Positions 8,900 through 18,744 are shown, numbered from the stretch's first letter. The stretch is DNA of 64,000 nucleotides from an uncultured Prevotellaceae bacterium (GCA_900316645.1 ONDP01000030.1:1-64000), one strand, 5' to 3'. Notes: generated from the sequence alone by a model not told the origin. Translations and numbers: made by a program.

Positions 8900-9820
8900 A
8901 TGATGAGGAATTGTATTTTGGCTATTGGCTGTTGGCTGTTGGCGATAGGCTGTGGAGCAAAGGGACCTGCCAAGACGCAGGAAACAGCTGACGAAAACGA
9001 CGGATATGTGATGAATTACGAGAAGGAATATACGGCAGAAGACAGTGCGCTGGTGGTGAAACTGTTGGCTGAGGCTGCCACGCAACGGGGCAAGGAAAAC
9101 CGGATGATGTATTTCGGCAAGAAATTCCTGGGACTGCCCTATGTAGGCGGTACACTGGAGAATGGCGACAGAGAACACCTCATCGTCAATCTGCACGGAC
9201 TGGACTGTACGACCTACGTGGAGACGGTGACGGCACTCGCGCTATGCGATATGCAGAACCGCCGGACGTTTGAGGACTACTGTCAGAACCTGATGAAGAT
9301 ACGCTATCGGGGTGGTGAGATGAAGGACTATACTTCGCGACTGCACTATTTCACATGGTGGGGCGACGATAACGTGAAAAAGGGAGTGGTAAAGGACATT
9401 GGCATCTATGACGCTCCATTCATGGGAGTTCAGACCGTCCACATCAATTATATGTCGGAACATCCGCAGTTGTATAAGCAGTTGAAAAATCATCCTGAGT
9501 TCGTGCCTGTCATTAAGCGCTATGAGGATGAGACGAATGGTAAGGAATATCCTTACATCATGAAGAGCGATCTGAACTGGCATCCGTCAACGCCGTTGGC
9601 AATGGTGCGCGATGGTGATATCGTGGCGATGCTGACGGATAAGGATGGACTGGACACGCGCCACATTGGTATTGCTTTCTGGCAAAATGGGGCATTGCAT
9701 GTGATGCACGCGTCGAGTCTTTATAAGAAGGTGCTGATGAGCAAGGAGACTTTCTATGAATATGAGAAGAAGCAGCCCAAGCACATTGGTATCAGAGTGT
9801 GGAGAGTTGTTGAGAAGTGA
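8900..9820 (+). CDS. DUF1460 amidase-like lipoprotein
   Basis: The 306-residue protein has a lipobox-type signal (LLAIGC, Cys at about 19) and the DUF1460 signature HGLDCTTYVETV with the likely nucleophile Cys, then SRLHYFTWW and a C-terminal DGLDTRHIGIAF with a likely His. The fold is NlpC/P60-like, and members are thought to act on cell-wall peptides or amide bonds. The family assignment is firm; the substrate is unknown. Its signal sequence is encoded by TTGGCTGTTGGC-type tandem repeats. The promoter box TATATTTG lies near 8870. Confidence 0.8.
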   Translation: MMRNCILAIGCWLLAIGCGAKGPAKTQETADENDGYVMNYEKEYTAEDSALVVKLLAEAATQRGKENRMMYFGKKFLGLPYVGGTLENGDREHLIVNLHGLDCTTYVETVTALALCDMQNRRTFEDYCQNLMKIRYRGGEMKDYTSRLHYFTWWGDDNVKKGVVKDIGIYDAPFMGVQTVHINYMSEHPQLYKQLKNHPEFVPVIKRYEDETNGKEYPYIMKSDLNWHPSTPLAMVRDGDIVAMLTDKDGLDTRHIGIAFWQNGALHVMHASSLYKKVLMSKETFYEYEKKQPKHIGIRVWRVVEK

Positions 9821-9880
9821 AAATTGAAAATTGACAATTGACAATTGAGAATTGATAATTATGCATTAAGCATTGATAAT
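9818..9880. repeat. Short tandem AATTGAnAATTG-type run
   Basis: Degenerate 7-10 base units (AAATTGA, CAATTGA, GAATTGA, TGATAAT) fill the gap between the DUF1460 and LicD genes. Similar low-complexity heptamers recur at 10676-10710, 13570-13608, 20985-21030, 60600-60630 and 63345-63375. They are probably slippage products rather than binding sites. Confidence 0.6.
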
Positions 9881-9881
9881 C

Positions 9882-10676
9882 ATGAGGAGGATTACGGATA
9901 TAAAGGAGTTGCGCGACATTCAGATGGGTATTCTGGATAATGTGCACAAGTTTTGCGAGGAGCAGGGACTGCGCTACTCGCTCAGTAGTGGAACGCTGAT
10001 TGGTGCCGTGCGCCATAAGGGCTATATCCCCTGGGACGACGATATTGATATCTACATGCAGAGGGTTGACTACGAACGATTCCTCAAGACCTACCAAGAC
10101 CAGCAAGGCCACTATAAGCTTTTAGCTCCCTCCCAGAAGGAGAGGGATGAGGCCTACTACTACACTTTTGCCAAGGTGGTTGACCTGCGTACGAAAATGA
10201 TAGAGCAGGAGACGGAAGGTTATGAGATTGGCGTGTATGTTGACGTCTTCCCCGTTGACTATGTGACGGAAGATTTGAAAAAGCGTGAGTTTATCTTCCG
10301 CATAAAGAAACTGCTTTACAAGATTCGTCGCTGTAAGATATCCCATTCGAACCCACTTCGCTCGATGCTTGCATACAGGTGTTACCGTGCGTTGCCCCTG
10401 ACGGTGGGTATGTTAGACAAAATGATTCGAATGCTCATCGTACACCATCAGCCTACCAATACACTATGCCACATGACGGAGGCAGGACCTGCTACGCCGA
10501 AAGGTTGTTTCCCTGCTGCCGATATGAAGAAAATGATAGACATAAGGTTTGAGGATCGTGTCTATAAGGCAATGATAGGTTACGACGACTATCTGACCCG
10601 GACCTATGGTGACTATATGAAACTGCCGCCTGAAGACCAGCGCGTCACTCATAAGTTTGAAGCGTATTATATTTAG
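9882..10676 (+). CDS. LicD family transferase
   Basis: The LicD hallmark SSGTLIGAVRHKGYIPWDDD (about residues 30-50) with the DDDIDIYM metal-binding acidic cluster is intact; the length of 264 residues is normal. LicD proteins move phosphocholine, phosphoethanolamine or similar groups from a CDP carrier to surface glycans. The ATG at 9882 is preferred over the upstream TTG at 9873. The gene converges on an operon holding a LicC-like cytidylyltransferase fusion, which would supply the activated donor. A short REP-like insertion (10124-10150) encodes LLAPSQKERDEA. Confidence 0.85.
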   Translation: MRRITDIKELRDIQMGILDNVHKFCEEQGLRYSLSSGTLIGAVRHKGYIPWDDDIDIYMQRVDYERFLKTYQDQQGHYKLLAPSQKERDEAYYYTFAKVVDLRTKMIEQETEGYEIGVYVDVFPVDYVTEDLKKREFIFRIKKLLYKIRRCKISHSNPLRSMLAYRCYRALPLTVGMLDKMIRMLIVHHQPTNTLCHMTEAGPATPKGCFPAADMKKMIDIRFEDRVYKAMIGYDDYLTRTYGDYMKLPPEDQRVTHKFEAYYI

Positions 10677-10691
10677 TTTAGAGTTTAGTGT

Positions 10692-11714
10692 TTAGAGTTT
10701 AGAGTTGAGGGTGGAGGTGCCCCAAGCATATACCTTATCTATATAGGGAGAGGGAATGTGGTGCTCGTGCAACAGACGATGGACGATGGCCAGGCCGTAG
10801 GGGAAATCTTCAGTAAAATATCGACTTTGGAAGTCGGGAACGAAGCCGTTTCCGACTTTCTTCATGGGCGACAGAATGCCCTTAAAAGCTTCAATGGAGT
10901 GGAGCTTCTTTGTGAGCGACGACGCATCGGTACTCTCGTAATAGTCGAGTACTGTAGGGATAGCTCCTGTGGTGACAGGCAGGACGCTGAGCAGGCGAAA
11001 GAACTCTTCGTCCATATCAATCAGCAACTGTGAGGCTTCGTCAGTCCAGTCGCTATAGAACTGATTCTGACTAGGATATACAATGCCCTCGTGCCACTCG
11101 TGCCACATGCTGTAGAGACGCGAGGTATGCAGAAGTGGATTGCTGTTGGTCAGACTGGCCTCGTAATAGTTGGCAAGCAGATGAACAGGAGTGTCGAACA
11201 ATTTTGCCAAAGACCCTCCTAAATCCTCCCTGTCCAGGGAGGACTTTCTATTCTCTATTGCTACACTTAATGAAGATTTATATCCTAATAGGTGTGCTGA
11301 TTTGCCATATTCCTCTACGCGGGCAATGAAGGGGACGCGCTGAAAACCGAACAGGGGCGTGGTTTCTGGTAGAAGGTCTAAAGCCTCAAAGAAAAAACCT
11401 GTACTGCTGACCACACTGCCTACTGCCGTGTCGGGTTTGAGATAGGGACGAATGTCGAGCAAAGTCTGGTGGATGCCATATCCTGGCAGACAGAGCAAGA
11501 CGATGTCTGCCTTTGGAATGAGGGCGGCAGGTGAATCGGATATCTGATGAATGGCACCTTCGAGTGTCTTGCCTTCAGGGGTAATGATATGGAGCGTAGG
11601 ATTCCAACGCTCAGGCTGTCGAGTCAGCAGTGTTACTTCGTCAGTAGCCTTGGCTGCGATATATCCCGTGACGACATGGCCGAGATTGCCACCTCCACAG
11701 ATGCAGATGTTCAT
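10692..11714 (-). CDS. NAD/NADP octopine/nopaline dehydrogenase family protein
   Basis: A Rossmann start (MNICICGGGNLGHV) and an all-helical C-terminal half with SNPLLHTSRLY identify the opine dehydrogenase family, which reductively couples an amino and a keto acid or oxidises a hydroxy acid. It overlaps the upstream LicC-like fusion gene by 4 bases, so the two are translationally coupled. The substrate is unknown; its place beside LicC-like and LicD genes suggests a small-molecule group for a surface polymer. The KSSLDREDLGGSL segment (about 11212-11245) derives from a REP-like insertion. Confidence 0.75.
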   Translation of the reverse strand: MNICICGGGNLGHVVTGYIAAKATDEVTLLTRQPERWNPTLHIITPEGKTLEGAIHQISDSPAALIPKADIVLLCLPGYGIHQTLLDIRPYLKPDTAVGSVVSSTGFFFEALDLLPETTPLFGFQRVPFIARVEEYGKSAHLLGYKSSLSVAIENRKSSLDREDLGGSLAKLFDTPVHLLANYYEASLTNSNPLLHTSRLYSMWHEWHEGIVYPSQNQFYSDWTDEASQLLIDMDEEFFRLLSVLPVTTGAIPTVLDYYESTDASSLTKKLHSIEAFKGILSPMKKVGNGFVPDFQSRYFTEDFPYGLAIVHRLLHEHHIPSPYIDKVYAWGTSTLNSKL

Positions 11715-13567
11715 GATTTTATTTGTTTGAGTCCCTCTACCAGTCGGGTATTGTCCTCGTGGTTGCGGACGGCAATGCGCATATATTGCTTATCGGGGGC
11801 TAGTCCTGGTTTGCCGCTACAGTCGCGAGTCAGGATATTGTGCTGTTTCAGCATGCGTATCACAATCTCACTGGCCTTGAAAGGTGGCAACACCTCGCAG
11901 AGGAAATAGTTGGCTTCGGTAGGCATCACTCTGAGGAAAGGGACTGTGCGGAGCTGTGCCTCAAAACTGTCGCGCTCTGCCACAAACTTGGCACAGGCAC
12001 GCAGGTAGTCCTTCTCGTGCTTGTTGTAAATCTGCATGAAGAACTCAGCAAATGAATTGAGGTTCCAGATACTGACCTCCCGCTTGATGCGGGCTATCAG
12101 TTCCTTATCGGCTGAAGCCAGAATACCCAAACGCAAACCTGGCACACCATAGCTCTTCGAAATACTTTTCATCACCGCCATGTGAGGATATTGTTCCAAC
12201 AGGGTGTCGCTGAGCAGCGAGTTGGTGGCATAGTCACGACTGAAATCAACGAAACTCTCGTCAACGACCAATCGGATGGCACGCTCCTCGCACCACTTCG
12301 CCAACCGTAATACGTCGGCCTTGGGAATGAAGTTGCCCGAAGGGTTGTCGGGATTGATGAGCATCAGCTGGTGGATGCCCTTATCGGCAAAGAAAGCCAT
12401 CAAATCGTCAGCCGTATAGCGGTAGTCCTCGTTCTGTGGTACAAAGGTCACCTGCAGGTTTTTGTCATAACGGTTCGGATACTCTTCGAAGGTAGGACGC
12501 ACGAAGCCGATCTTGACTCCCTCGCCTTTGGAGAGGGCTGGGGTGAGGTCTTCCATCAGTACCTTGATGAGTTCTGCAGCACCGTTGCCTGGGACGATAT
12601 AGGGCTCGCTAACGCCAAAGCATTTACTGACAATGAGGGTATTGACCTTCATGCCTGAGGGATATTCCGTCAGCAGCGTGTCGAAATTAGCACGCAACTC
12701 GTCCTTCATACGGCGCGAGGGGAAGTAGGGGTTCACCAGATAGCAGAAATCCAGCATCTGGGGAAAGCGCCAGAAACCGCCATAGCGTCCGTAGTATTTT
12801 CGCAGCACGTCCTGCTCGTCGGCAAAGAGAGCCTCGGCAATGTCGAGGTCTTGCTTGTCGTCAATCTCATACCATTTCTCCTGGCCGATGGGCAGAGCCT
12901 TCATGTCGTGGTTGTTGAGTAGCGATATGATGCGGAGCACATTTTCATAATACTCATTGTTACCAACGGCTTTGGTGTAGGCCTCGAGGAAGGGCACATA
13001 CTTATGCTGTGAGAACGCTCGGCTCAGTTTGTAGATGTTGACGGTCTTGTAGTAAGCGTCAATATCATTGTAGTCGAAGGCATCTTTCGAGATGAAGTTC
13101 ACGATGTTCTGTTCGTCGTCCAGGCGCACCATCGTGCCATCCATCCATGTCTCGTACTTGGCAACGAGGGCCAGGTTGGGGTATGGGTTGTCCAGCAACA
13201 TACTGAACAAGCGGTCGCTTAGGATGAGGTCGCTCTCGATGAGCAGGGTGTCATCCTCCTGCAACTGATCCTTCACCAGCGAGAGAGAATAGATGTTGTT
13301 AGTCTTGTCATAGACAGGGTTCTCGGCGAATTGCAGTTGACAATTGCCAGTGAGCTGTTGGCCATATTGTGTGGTGATGTAGTCGCGCAATTCCTTGCCC
13401 TTATAGCCTGTGACGATGATGACCCGCTGAAGCTGTAACTTCGACAGTTGCCCCAAAACGCGGTCAATCAGTCGGACACCATTCACAGGAACCATACATT
13501 TCGTCTGGTCCTTCGTGTATTCTCCGAGTCTGCGACCCATACCAGCCGCCAAGATTATCGCCTGCAT
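11711..13567 (-). CDS. Fusion of LicC-like nucleotidyltransferase and fold-type I PLP enzyme
   Basis: The N-terminal half (residues 1-240) is a sugar-nucleotide-type transferase with AAGMGRRLGEYTKDQTKCMV and IIVTGYKG, closest in look to LicC-type CTP:phosphocholine cytidylyltransferases. The C-terminal half (about 250-618) is a HisC/CobD-like aminotransferase or decarboxylase with LINPDNPSGN, VVDESFVDF and the PLP lysine in SISKSYGVPGLRLG. One polypeptide could therefore make an amino-alcohol phosphate and activate it with CTP for LicD; this is inference. An aminoethylphosphonate-type route is an alternative. The LTPALSKGEGV linker (about 12520-12555) is a REP-like insertion. The gene is 34 bases behind metG. 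Confidence 0.8.
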   Translation of the reverse strand: MQAIILAAGMGRRLGEYTKDQTKCMVPVNGVRLIDRVLGQLSKLQLQRVIIVTGYKGKELRDYITTQYGQQLTGNCQLQFAENPVYDKTNNIYSLSLVKDQLQEDDTLLIESDLILSDRLFSMLLDNPYPNLALVAKYETWMDGTMVRLDDEQNIVNFISKDAFDYNDIDAYYKTVNIYKLSRAFSQHKYVPFLEAYTKAVGNNEYYENVLRIISLLNNHDMKALPIGQEKWYEIDDKQDLDIAEALFADEQDVLRKYYGRYGGFWRFPQMLDFCYLVNPYFPSRRMKDELRANFDTLLTEYPSGMKVNTLIVSKCFGVSEPYIVPGNGAAELIKVLMEDLTPALSKGEGVKIGFVRPTFEEYPNRYDKNLQVTFVPQNEDYRYTADDLMAFFADKGIHQLMLINPDNPSGNFIPKADVLRLAKWCEERAIRLVVDESFVDFSRDYATNSLLSDTLLEQYPHMAVMKSISKSYGVPGLRLGILASADKELIARIKREVSIWNLNSFAEFFMQIYNKHEKDYLRACAKFVAERDSFEAQLRTVPFLRVMPTEANYFLCEVLPPFKASEIVIRMLKQHNILTRDCSGKPGLAPDKQYMRIAVRNHEDNTRLVEGLKQIKS

Positions 13568-13569
13568 CT

Positions 13570-13608
13570 TTCTCTAACCCTTAACCCTTAACCATTAACC
13601 CTTAACCC
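13570..13608. repeat. CCCTTAA tandem heptamer
   Basis: Four to five copies of a CTAACCC/CCCTTAA heptamer fill the metG to LicC-like fusion gap and run into the metG stop region. This is the same low-complexity class as at 9818. Confidence 0.65.
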
Positions 13609-15761
13609 ACAATGCTTCCAGGCTTCACGTCCTTGGTTGTTGTCACCACGCTGAGGCTCTCGTCGAAGTCAACGGCAGAGAGAATCATACCCTGACTCTC
13701 GATACCCATCATCTTGCGAGGCTCGAAATTGGCAACGAAGAGGATGCGCTTGCCTACCAGTTCCTCAGGATTATCGTAGAAGGCGGCAATACCTGAACAG
13801 ATGGTGCGGTCAGTGCCAGAACCGTCGTCAATGGTAAACTGCAGGAGCTTCTTCGACTTAGGTACGCGCTGGCAGTTCTTAACCAGTCCCACACGGATAT
13901 CGAGTTTCTCGAAATCGTCGAACGACACAGTGTCCTTGATGGGGGGAATCGAACCATTCTCCCCTCCTTGGGAGGGGTTGGGGGAGGTATTATCATTCTT
14001 CATAGCCTCCAATTTGTCGAGCTGCTTCTGAATGACATCATCCTCAATCTTCTCGAACAACAGTGAGGGCTCACCCAGTTGGTGACCGGCTTTCAAAAGG
14101 TCGGTGTTGCCTAACTGGTCCCACTCGAAACTTTCCATGTTCAGCATTTCGCGCAACTTCTTGCTGCTGAATGGCAGGAACGGCTCAAAAGCTATAGCAA
14201 GGTTGGCAACCAACTGCAGACAGATGTTCAGAATGGTCTCGCAACGCTTGGGATCGGTCTTCCAAACCTTCCAAGGTTCACACTCTGTGATGTAGCGGTT
14301 GCCGATACGAGCCAGATTCATGGCCTCGAACTGGGCATCACGGAACTTAAACTGGTCGAGCAGTTCTTCGATTTTAGTTTTTACATTTTTAAATTCCTCA
14401 ATTGCTTGACGGTCTACGTCGAGCCACTCGCCACAGGCGGGAACAACACCGTTCCAGTATTTCTTGGTGAGCTGGAGGGCACGGTTGACAAAGTTGCCAT
14501 AGACGGCAACCAGCTCGTTGTTATTACGATCCTGGAAGTCTTTCCATGTGAAGTTGTTGTCCTTGGTCTCAGGGGCATTGGCTGTCAGCACGTAGCGCAA
14601 CACATCCTGCTTACCAGGCATATCAACCAAATACTCATGCAACCAGACAGCCCAGTTGCGTGAGGTGCTGATCTTGTCGTTCTCCAGATTCAGGAACTCG
14701 TTGGCGGGCACGTTGTCGGGCATGATATACTTGCCGTGAGCCTTCATCATCACAGGGAAGATGATGCAGTGGAATACGATATTGTCCTTACCGATGAAGT
14801 GTACCAGACGGGTGTCCTCGTCCTGCCACCATTTCTCCCAGTTGCCCCATTTCTCAGGCTCGCGGTCGCAGAGCTCCTTGGTATTGCTGACGTAACCGAT
14901 GGGGGCATCGAACCAAACATAGAGCACCTTGCCGTCGGCTCCCTCAACAGGAACGGGAATACCCCAATCCAGGTCGCGGGTCATAGCACGGGGCTGCAAA
15001 TCCATATCGAGCCATGACTTGCACTGTCCGTAAACGTTGGGGCGCCACTCCTTGTGCTCCTCCAGAATCCACTGCTTCAGCCAGTCCTGATAATCGTTCA
15101 GGGGCAGATACCAGTTCTTGGTCTCCTTCAGCACTGGGGTAGAGCCTGAGATGGTTGACTTGGGATTGATAAGCTCTGTGGGCGAGAGATCGCGTCCGCA
15201 TTTCTCACATTGGTCGCCATAGGCACCCTCGTTGTGGCAATAGGGACATTCTCCTGTCACGTAACGGTCGGCAAGGAACTGCTTGGCCTCCTCGTCGTAA
15301 AGTTGGGCAGTAGTCTCCTCCGTCAGTTTTCCCTCGTCATAGAGTTTGCGAAACCATTCGGCAGCAAACTTATGATGGATGTCGGAGGTGGTGCGGCTAT
15401 AGATATCAAAGGAGATACCGAACTCTTGGAACGAGTCCTTAATCATCTTGTGATAACGATCCACCACGTCCTGTGGGGTGATGCCCTCCTTGCGGGCTCT
15501 CACCGTGATGGGCACACCGTGCTCATCGCTTCCGCCGATAAACAACACATCCTCCTTCTTCAATCTCAAGTAACGTACATAGATGTCGGCTGGCACGTAA
15601 ACGCCAGCCAGATGACCGATGTGAACACCACCGTTTGCATAGGGCAGTGCAGAGGTCACCGTAGTCCGCTTAAATTTGGATTTTATCCTACCTTTTTCAC
15701 ACTCGGCAGAACAAACTGGTTTGTTCTGCTCTCGTTTATCCAAAACGTTCTTTTCTGCCAT
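13602..15761 (-). CDS. metG: Methionyl-tRNA synthetase with C-terminal tRNA-binding domain
   Basis: The 719-residue enzyme charges tRNA-Met. [12 protein letters not shown] is the HIGH motif, CPYC...CEKC the zinc knuckle and NDKISTSRN the KMSKS loop. An EMAP-like tRNA-binding domain covers about 615-719. Two oddities are visible. A 27-residue N-terminal extension before [16 protein letters not shown] includes a 24-bp palindrome (15706-15729). The linker before the tRNA-binding domain carries a REP-like insertion encoding [13 protein letters not shown] (about 13960-13990). Both are in frame and at positions that should tolerate insertion. The promoter box TACCTTTG lies at 15792-15799 on the minus strand. 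Confidence 0.95.
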   Translation of the reverse strand: MAEKNVLDKREQNKPVCSAECEKGRIKSKFKRTTVTSALPYANGGVHIGHLAGVYVPADIYVRYLRLKKEDVLFIGGSDEHGVPITVRARKEGITPQDVVDRYHKMIKDSFQEFGISFDIYSRTTSDIHHKFAAEWFRKLYDEGKLTEETTAQLYDEEAKQFLADRYVTGECPYCHNEGAYGDQCEKCGRDLSPTELINPKSTISGSTPVLKETKNWYLPLNDYQDWLKQWILEEHKEWRPNVYGQCKSWLDMDLQPRAMTRDLDWGIPVPVEGADGKVLYVWFDAPIGYVSNTKELCDREPEKWGNWEKWWQDEDTRLVHFIGKDNIVFHCIIFPVMMKAHGKYIMPDNVPANEFLNLENDKISTSRNWAVWLHEYLVDMPGKQDVLRYVLTANAPETKDNNFTWKDFQDRNNNELVAVYGNFVNRALQLTKKYWNGVVPACGEWLDVDRQAIEEFKNVKTKIEELLDQFKFRDAQFEAMNLARIGNRYITECEPWKVWKTDPKRCETILNICLQLVANLAIAFEPFLPFSSKKLREMLNMESFEWDQLGNTDLLKAGHQLGEPSLLFEKIEDDVIQKQLDKLEAMKNDNTSPNPSQGGENGSIPPIKDTVSFDDFEKLDIRVGLVKNCQRVPKSKKLLQFTIDDGSGTDRTICSGIAAFYDNPEELVGKRILFVANFEPRKMMGIESQGMILSAVDFDESLSVVTTTKDVKPGSIVG
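15706..15729. repeat. 24-bp palindrome inside the metG N-terminal extension
   Basis: GCAGAACAAAC and GTTTGTTCTGC pair perfectly with a 2-base centre. The surrounding codons ([16 protein letters not shown]) have no counterpart in the MetG N-termini I know, so the palindrome looks like an inserted repeat element that kept the frame. Confidence 0.55.
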
Positions 15762-15932
15762 TATTCCTTATTTATTTTTATTATTTGTGTGCAAAGGTAC
15801 GATTAAGTGAGCAGAAAACCAAAAGAATTTTGAGTTTTCTCGAGCGTGAGTACCTTCGACGTTAGTCAAAGTTACAATTTTTTATGCACTAAATGACATG
15901 AACAATGAACTTTTTTTCTTACCTTTGCACCT

Positions 15933-16382
15933 ATGGAAAAAGAAGAGAAATACAGATTACTGACTGCACAGGTCAAGTCGTTGATTGAGGGAGAGACGGA
16001 TTTCGTCTCCGTAATGGCTAATGTTTGTTCCGTTATTCACGAAGCGATGGGATTCTTTTGGACCGGTTTCTATGTCGTGGATGAGAAGAGTCACGAACTG
16101 CATGTGGGACCTTTCCAGGGTAGTGTGGCATGTATGCATATTGCCTACGGACGGGGCGTGTGTGGAACGGCATGGAAAGAGGCCCGGACCATTGTCGTTC
16201 CTGACGTCGAAGCGTTTCCTGGGCATATCGCCTGCAGCAGTCTCTCGCGTTCTGAGATTGTAGTGCCCCTCTTCAACCAAGAAGGTCAGGTAAAAGCAGT
16301 TCTGGATATTGACAGCAAGGAACTGAACACTTTTGATGCTGTTGACCAGCGCTGGTTGGAGGAAATAGCTAAAATGCTATAG
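15933..16382 (+). CDS. msrC: Free methionine-(R)-sulfoxide reductase (GAF domain)
   Basis: A 149-residue GAF-domain enzyme that reduces free Met-R-sulfoxide in the cytoplasm. The three Cys typical of the family are present: SVACMHIAYGRGVCGTAW and HIACSSLSRSEIVVPL. The promoter box TACCTTTG at 15920-15927 ends only 5 bases before the ATG, so the mRNA should be leaderless. The 3' end overlaps the convergent transporter gene by 6 bases. Confidence 0.88.
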   Translation: MEKEEKYRLLTAQVKSLIEGETDFVSVMANVCSVIHEAMGFFWTGFYVVDEKSHELHVGPFQGSVACMHIAYGRGVCGTAWKEARTIVVPDVEAFPGHIACSSLSRSEIVVPLFNQEGQVKAVLDIDSKELNTFDAVDQRWLEEIAKML

Positions 16383-17321
16383 CATGAACTTTTCTCCTTT
16401 GTTTGCTTTCTCTATATCACGGCGCGACTTCGATTTCGTAACCAGCCAGACACCGCTGAACACAAGGATGACAGCCAGGGCATGGGTGGGTTTCAGAATA
16501 CCGATGCCCATCAGCAGTGAAGCACCAACGGAAACTATGGGCTGAACATAGTTATAGACCGATACAACGGTAGGACGCAGCGTGCGCTGGCCTATCATGG
16601 TCAGAATATAACAAATGAAGGTGCCGATGCATACCACATAGCTTATCTCCCACCACGTTTTCGCAGGAATAGGTGCCGAAACTACCTCGCTGACATGTGT
16701 CACAGTGAATGGCAATAGCAGGAGTGTGGCCCACGAAAACATGTATTTGTTAATTGTAAATACGTTGTAGCGGCGTATCAATGGATTGAAGAGCGACAGA
16801 TAGAGCGCGAACGAGAACTGGGCAAACAGACAGAGCAGGTCGCCACGGATGTCGCCCACCTTGCCGTCGGCATGGGTGGCAGAGGTGAGTATCAGCATCA
16901 GAGCACCGGAACAGCCCATCATCACACCCAGCGCTTTCTTGCCAGTGATGGGCTCTTTCAATATCAAAGCCGAGAGCAACATGGCGAAAATAGGCATCGA
17001 AGTGGTGACGATGCTGGCATTGATGGGTGATGTGAGGCTCAGTCCGATGGTGTAGCAGCATTGGTTGAGTATCAATCCGAAGACGGCAGCACCGATAAAC
17101 ATCAGTTTGTCTTTCAAAGGAACATGCTCTTTTGGAGCCACTAACGACGCTATCCAGAACAGCAGACAAGCACCGGCTACGCGGAAAGACACCATCGTGA
17201 TGCCGTCGATGCCGTTGCTCATCGCGTCTTTCCCTACTGGAGCCATCAAACCCCAGCCGGCACAGGCTCCAAACATGGCCAGATGCGCTATCAGTGCTCG
17301 GTTATTGTTCCTTTCCATCAT
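16377..17321 (-). CDS. EamA/DMT family transporter
   Basis: About ten hydrophobic segments form two EamA repeats, with FSFALYLSLFNPLIRRYN between halves and TVVSVYNYVQPIVSV near the end. Drug/metabolite transporters of this group export amino acids or metabolites across the inner membrane; the substrate is unknown. The ATG at 17321 (MMERNNN) is used because the TTG further upstream (17351) lies inside the tRNA terminator hairpin. Confidence 0.85.
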   Translation of the reverse strand: MMERNNNRALIAHLAMFGACAGWGLMAPVGKDAMSNGIDGITMVSFRVAGACLLFWIASLVAPKEHVPLKDKLMFIGAAVFGLILNQCCYTIGLSLTSPINASIVTTSMPIFAMLLSALILKEPITGKKALGVMMGCSGALMLILTSATHADGKVGDIRGDLLCLFAQFSFALYLSLFNPLIRRYNVFTINKYMFSWATLLLLPFTVTHVSEVVSAPIPAKTWWEISYVVCIGTFICYILTMIGQRTLRPTVVSVYNYVQPIVSVGASLLMGIGILKPTHALAVILVFSGVWLVTKSKSRRDIEKANKGEKFML

Positions 17322-17344
17322 CCTTGCTTTGTTAAAAAGAAAAA

Positions 17345-17378
17345 TCCGCAAGCGACTGATAATCAGTATTCTTGCGGA
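17345..17378 (-). terminator. Terminator of the tRNA-Lys transcript
   Basis: Read on the minus strand, TCCGCAAG pairs with CTTGCGGA around an inner ACTGAT/ATCAGT stem, followed by ATTTTT. It sits just past the tRNA 3' end. Confidence 0.75.
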
Positions 17379-17384
17379 CTATCT

Positions 17385-17460
17385 TGGTGATCCGTTTGGG
17401 GCTCGAACCCAAGACCCCAACATTAAAAGTGTTGTGCTCTACCAACTGAGCTAACGGATC
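17385..17460 (-). tRNA. tRNA-Lys(TTT)
   Basis: The acceptor GATCCGT pairs with ACGGATC. The D arm AGCTCAGTTGGTAGAGC, the anticodon stem CAACA/TGTTG around CTTTTAA, and the T arm GGGTTCGAGCCC are all present. The anticodon is TTT, and a CCA end is encoded (17385-17387). A promoter (TTTG, 20 bp, TAATTTTG) lies about 25 bases upstream, near 17482-17513. Confidence 0.95.
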
Positions 17461-17535
17461 TACCTTTTTCGAAATCGGTTGCAAAATTACATATAAAAAA
17501 TGAATCTGCCAAATTTATCGGGATGTTTTTTCTTT

Positions 17536-18744
17536 TTAATGTTCATGAAGGTGCCATACATGGAGCACTTTGCGGCGTATGGCAACATAGTTGAGTACCA
17601 ATACTGTCAGATAGAGTGCCACGCCTGTCAGAAGGGCAGGGTAGAGGTTGGCGGCACTGTAACTGGGGTATAGCTGGCCGAACAATGGCAGATAGTAGCC
17701 TCTCAGTATGATGGCAATAACTACCGACAATGCCAGCACCAGCGTGTTGAGGCTGATGGTGAGCAGATGGTAGGGGCGTGCCACAGCGTGAGGCGAATAA
17801 CCTATGAGCAGCAGGGTGTCTATCTTCTCCGTATTTTTCTGGAGCAACAGGAAGATGCTTAGCAGTAGGACGTAGAAAGCCAAGGCACTGATGATAAGGC
17901 CTACCACAAGGACAATGCTGATAATGATACGCAGGAAATGGGCTGTACGTGCTGCTTCGGCATCGTTGGCTTCCGTTTCGTAACTGTGGTCCTTGAGATA
18001 TGTCGCTATCCGTTCGTCGGCAGGATTGCTGACGGTGAGGATGAGTCGCGAAGGCTCTGGTTGGCGGTCAGGCGACAGGGTGGCGTTCATCTCGTCCATG
18101 AATGTCTGAGGTACGAGAATGGTGTTGAGTTTCTTTGAGAAAGCCACTACGCGACCTGATAGTTCCTTGCTTCCGGCACTCCCTCTGAGGTAGAACCGTA
18201 TCTTAATCATCGACACCAAACTCTCGGAGAGGGCTGGCAGTCCCTGACTGCTGGCAAATCCGAAGTTGTAGAGGTCTAGATAGTTGCGAGGCAGGATGAT
18301 GGGCACCTCGTCGTCGCCCTCATGCCACTGCCAGCGCGACAGATCGACATCAATGAAATCGTCAGGGACCGCTTCGAAGAACATCTCCGTCGAAAACTCC
18401 ACACCCAGTTTTCTACTGCCCAAAGTGGCTACTACACTGAAAAGCGATGGTGTGAATGTGCCAGCTTCCTTGACGAAGGGTTGTTGGCTGACATCGGCAA
18501 TCTCCTCTGCCGAGAACGTGGGAGCCTTGCCTGTCAGGGTGCGAACAGTACTCACATGCTTCGCCATCACCATTTGTCCTGGCTTCAGAAAACTGTCGTT
18601 GCCTGTGAACATCGGGATGATGTCGGTGGCAAACTGCACTGCTGCCAGTACAATCGTCATACCACAGAGGTTGGCGAGCACGAAGCCCGCCAACTGTCCT
18701 GCGTTGATATGTCGGCTGAGAAGCCGGTAGAGTATTCTGTTCAC
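17536..18744 (-). CDS. FtsX-like ABC transporter permease
   Basis: The 402-residue protein has an N-terminal membrane segment, a large periplasmic region and three C-terminal membrane helices (about 270-390) with the conserved FtsX-style IDTLLLIGYSPHAV loop. This layout matches MacB/FtsX permeases. No ATPase gene is adjacent, so its partner must be elsewhere. It lies 9 bases behind the DUF4836 gene and may share its promoter. Confidence 0.7.
   Translation of the reverse strand: MNRILYRLLSRHINAGQLAGFVLANLCGMTIVLAAVQFATDIIPMFTGNDSFLKPGQMVMAKHVSTVRTLTGKAPTFSAEEIADVSQQPFVKEAGTFTPSLFSVVATLGSRKLGVEFSTEMFFEAVPDDFIDVDLSRWQWHEGDDEVPIILPRNYLDLYNFGFASSQGLPALSESLVSMIKIRFYLRGSAGSKELSGRVVAFSKKLNTILVPQTFMDEMNATLSPDRQPEPSRLILTVSNPADERIATYLKDHSYETEANDAEAARTAHFLRIIISIVLVVGLIISALAFYVLLLSIFLLLQKNTEKIDTLLLIGYSPHAVARPYHLLTISLNTLVLALSVVIAIILRGYYLPLFGQLYPSYSAANLYPALLTGVALYLTVLVLNYVAIRRKVLHVWHLHEH

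Noticed and set aside
17345-17378. Inverted repeat near tRNA-Lys as an attachment site
   Set aside because: Stem plus T-run directly behind the tRNA is a terminator; no duplicated tRNA 3' end or island follows.
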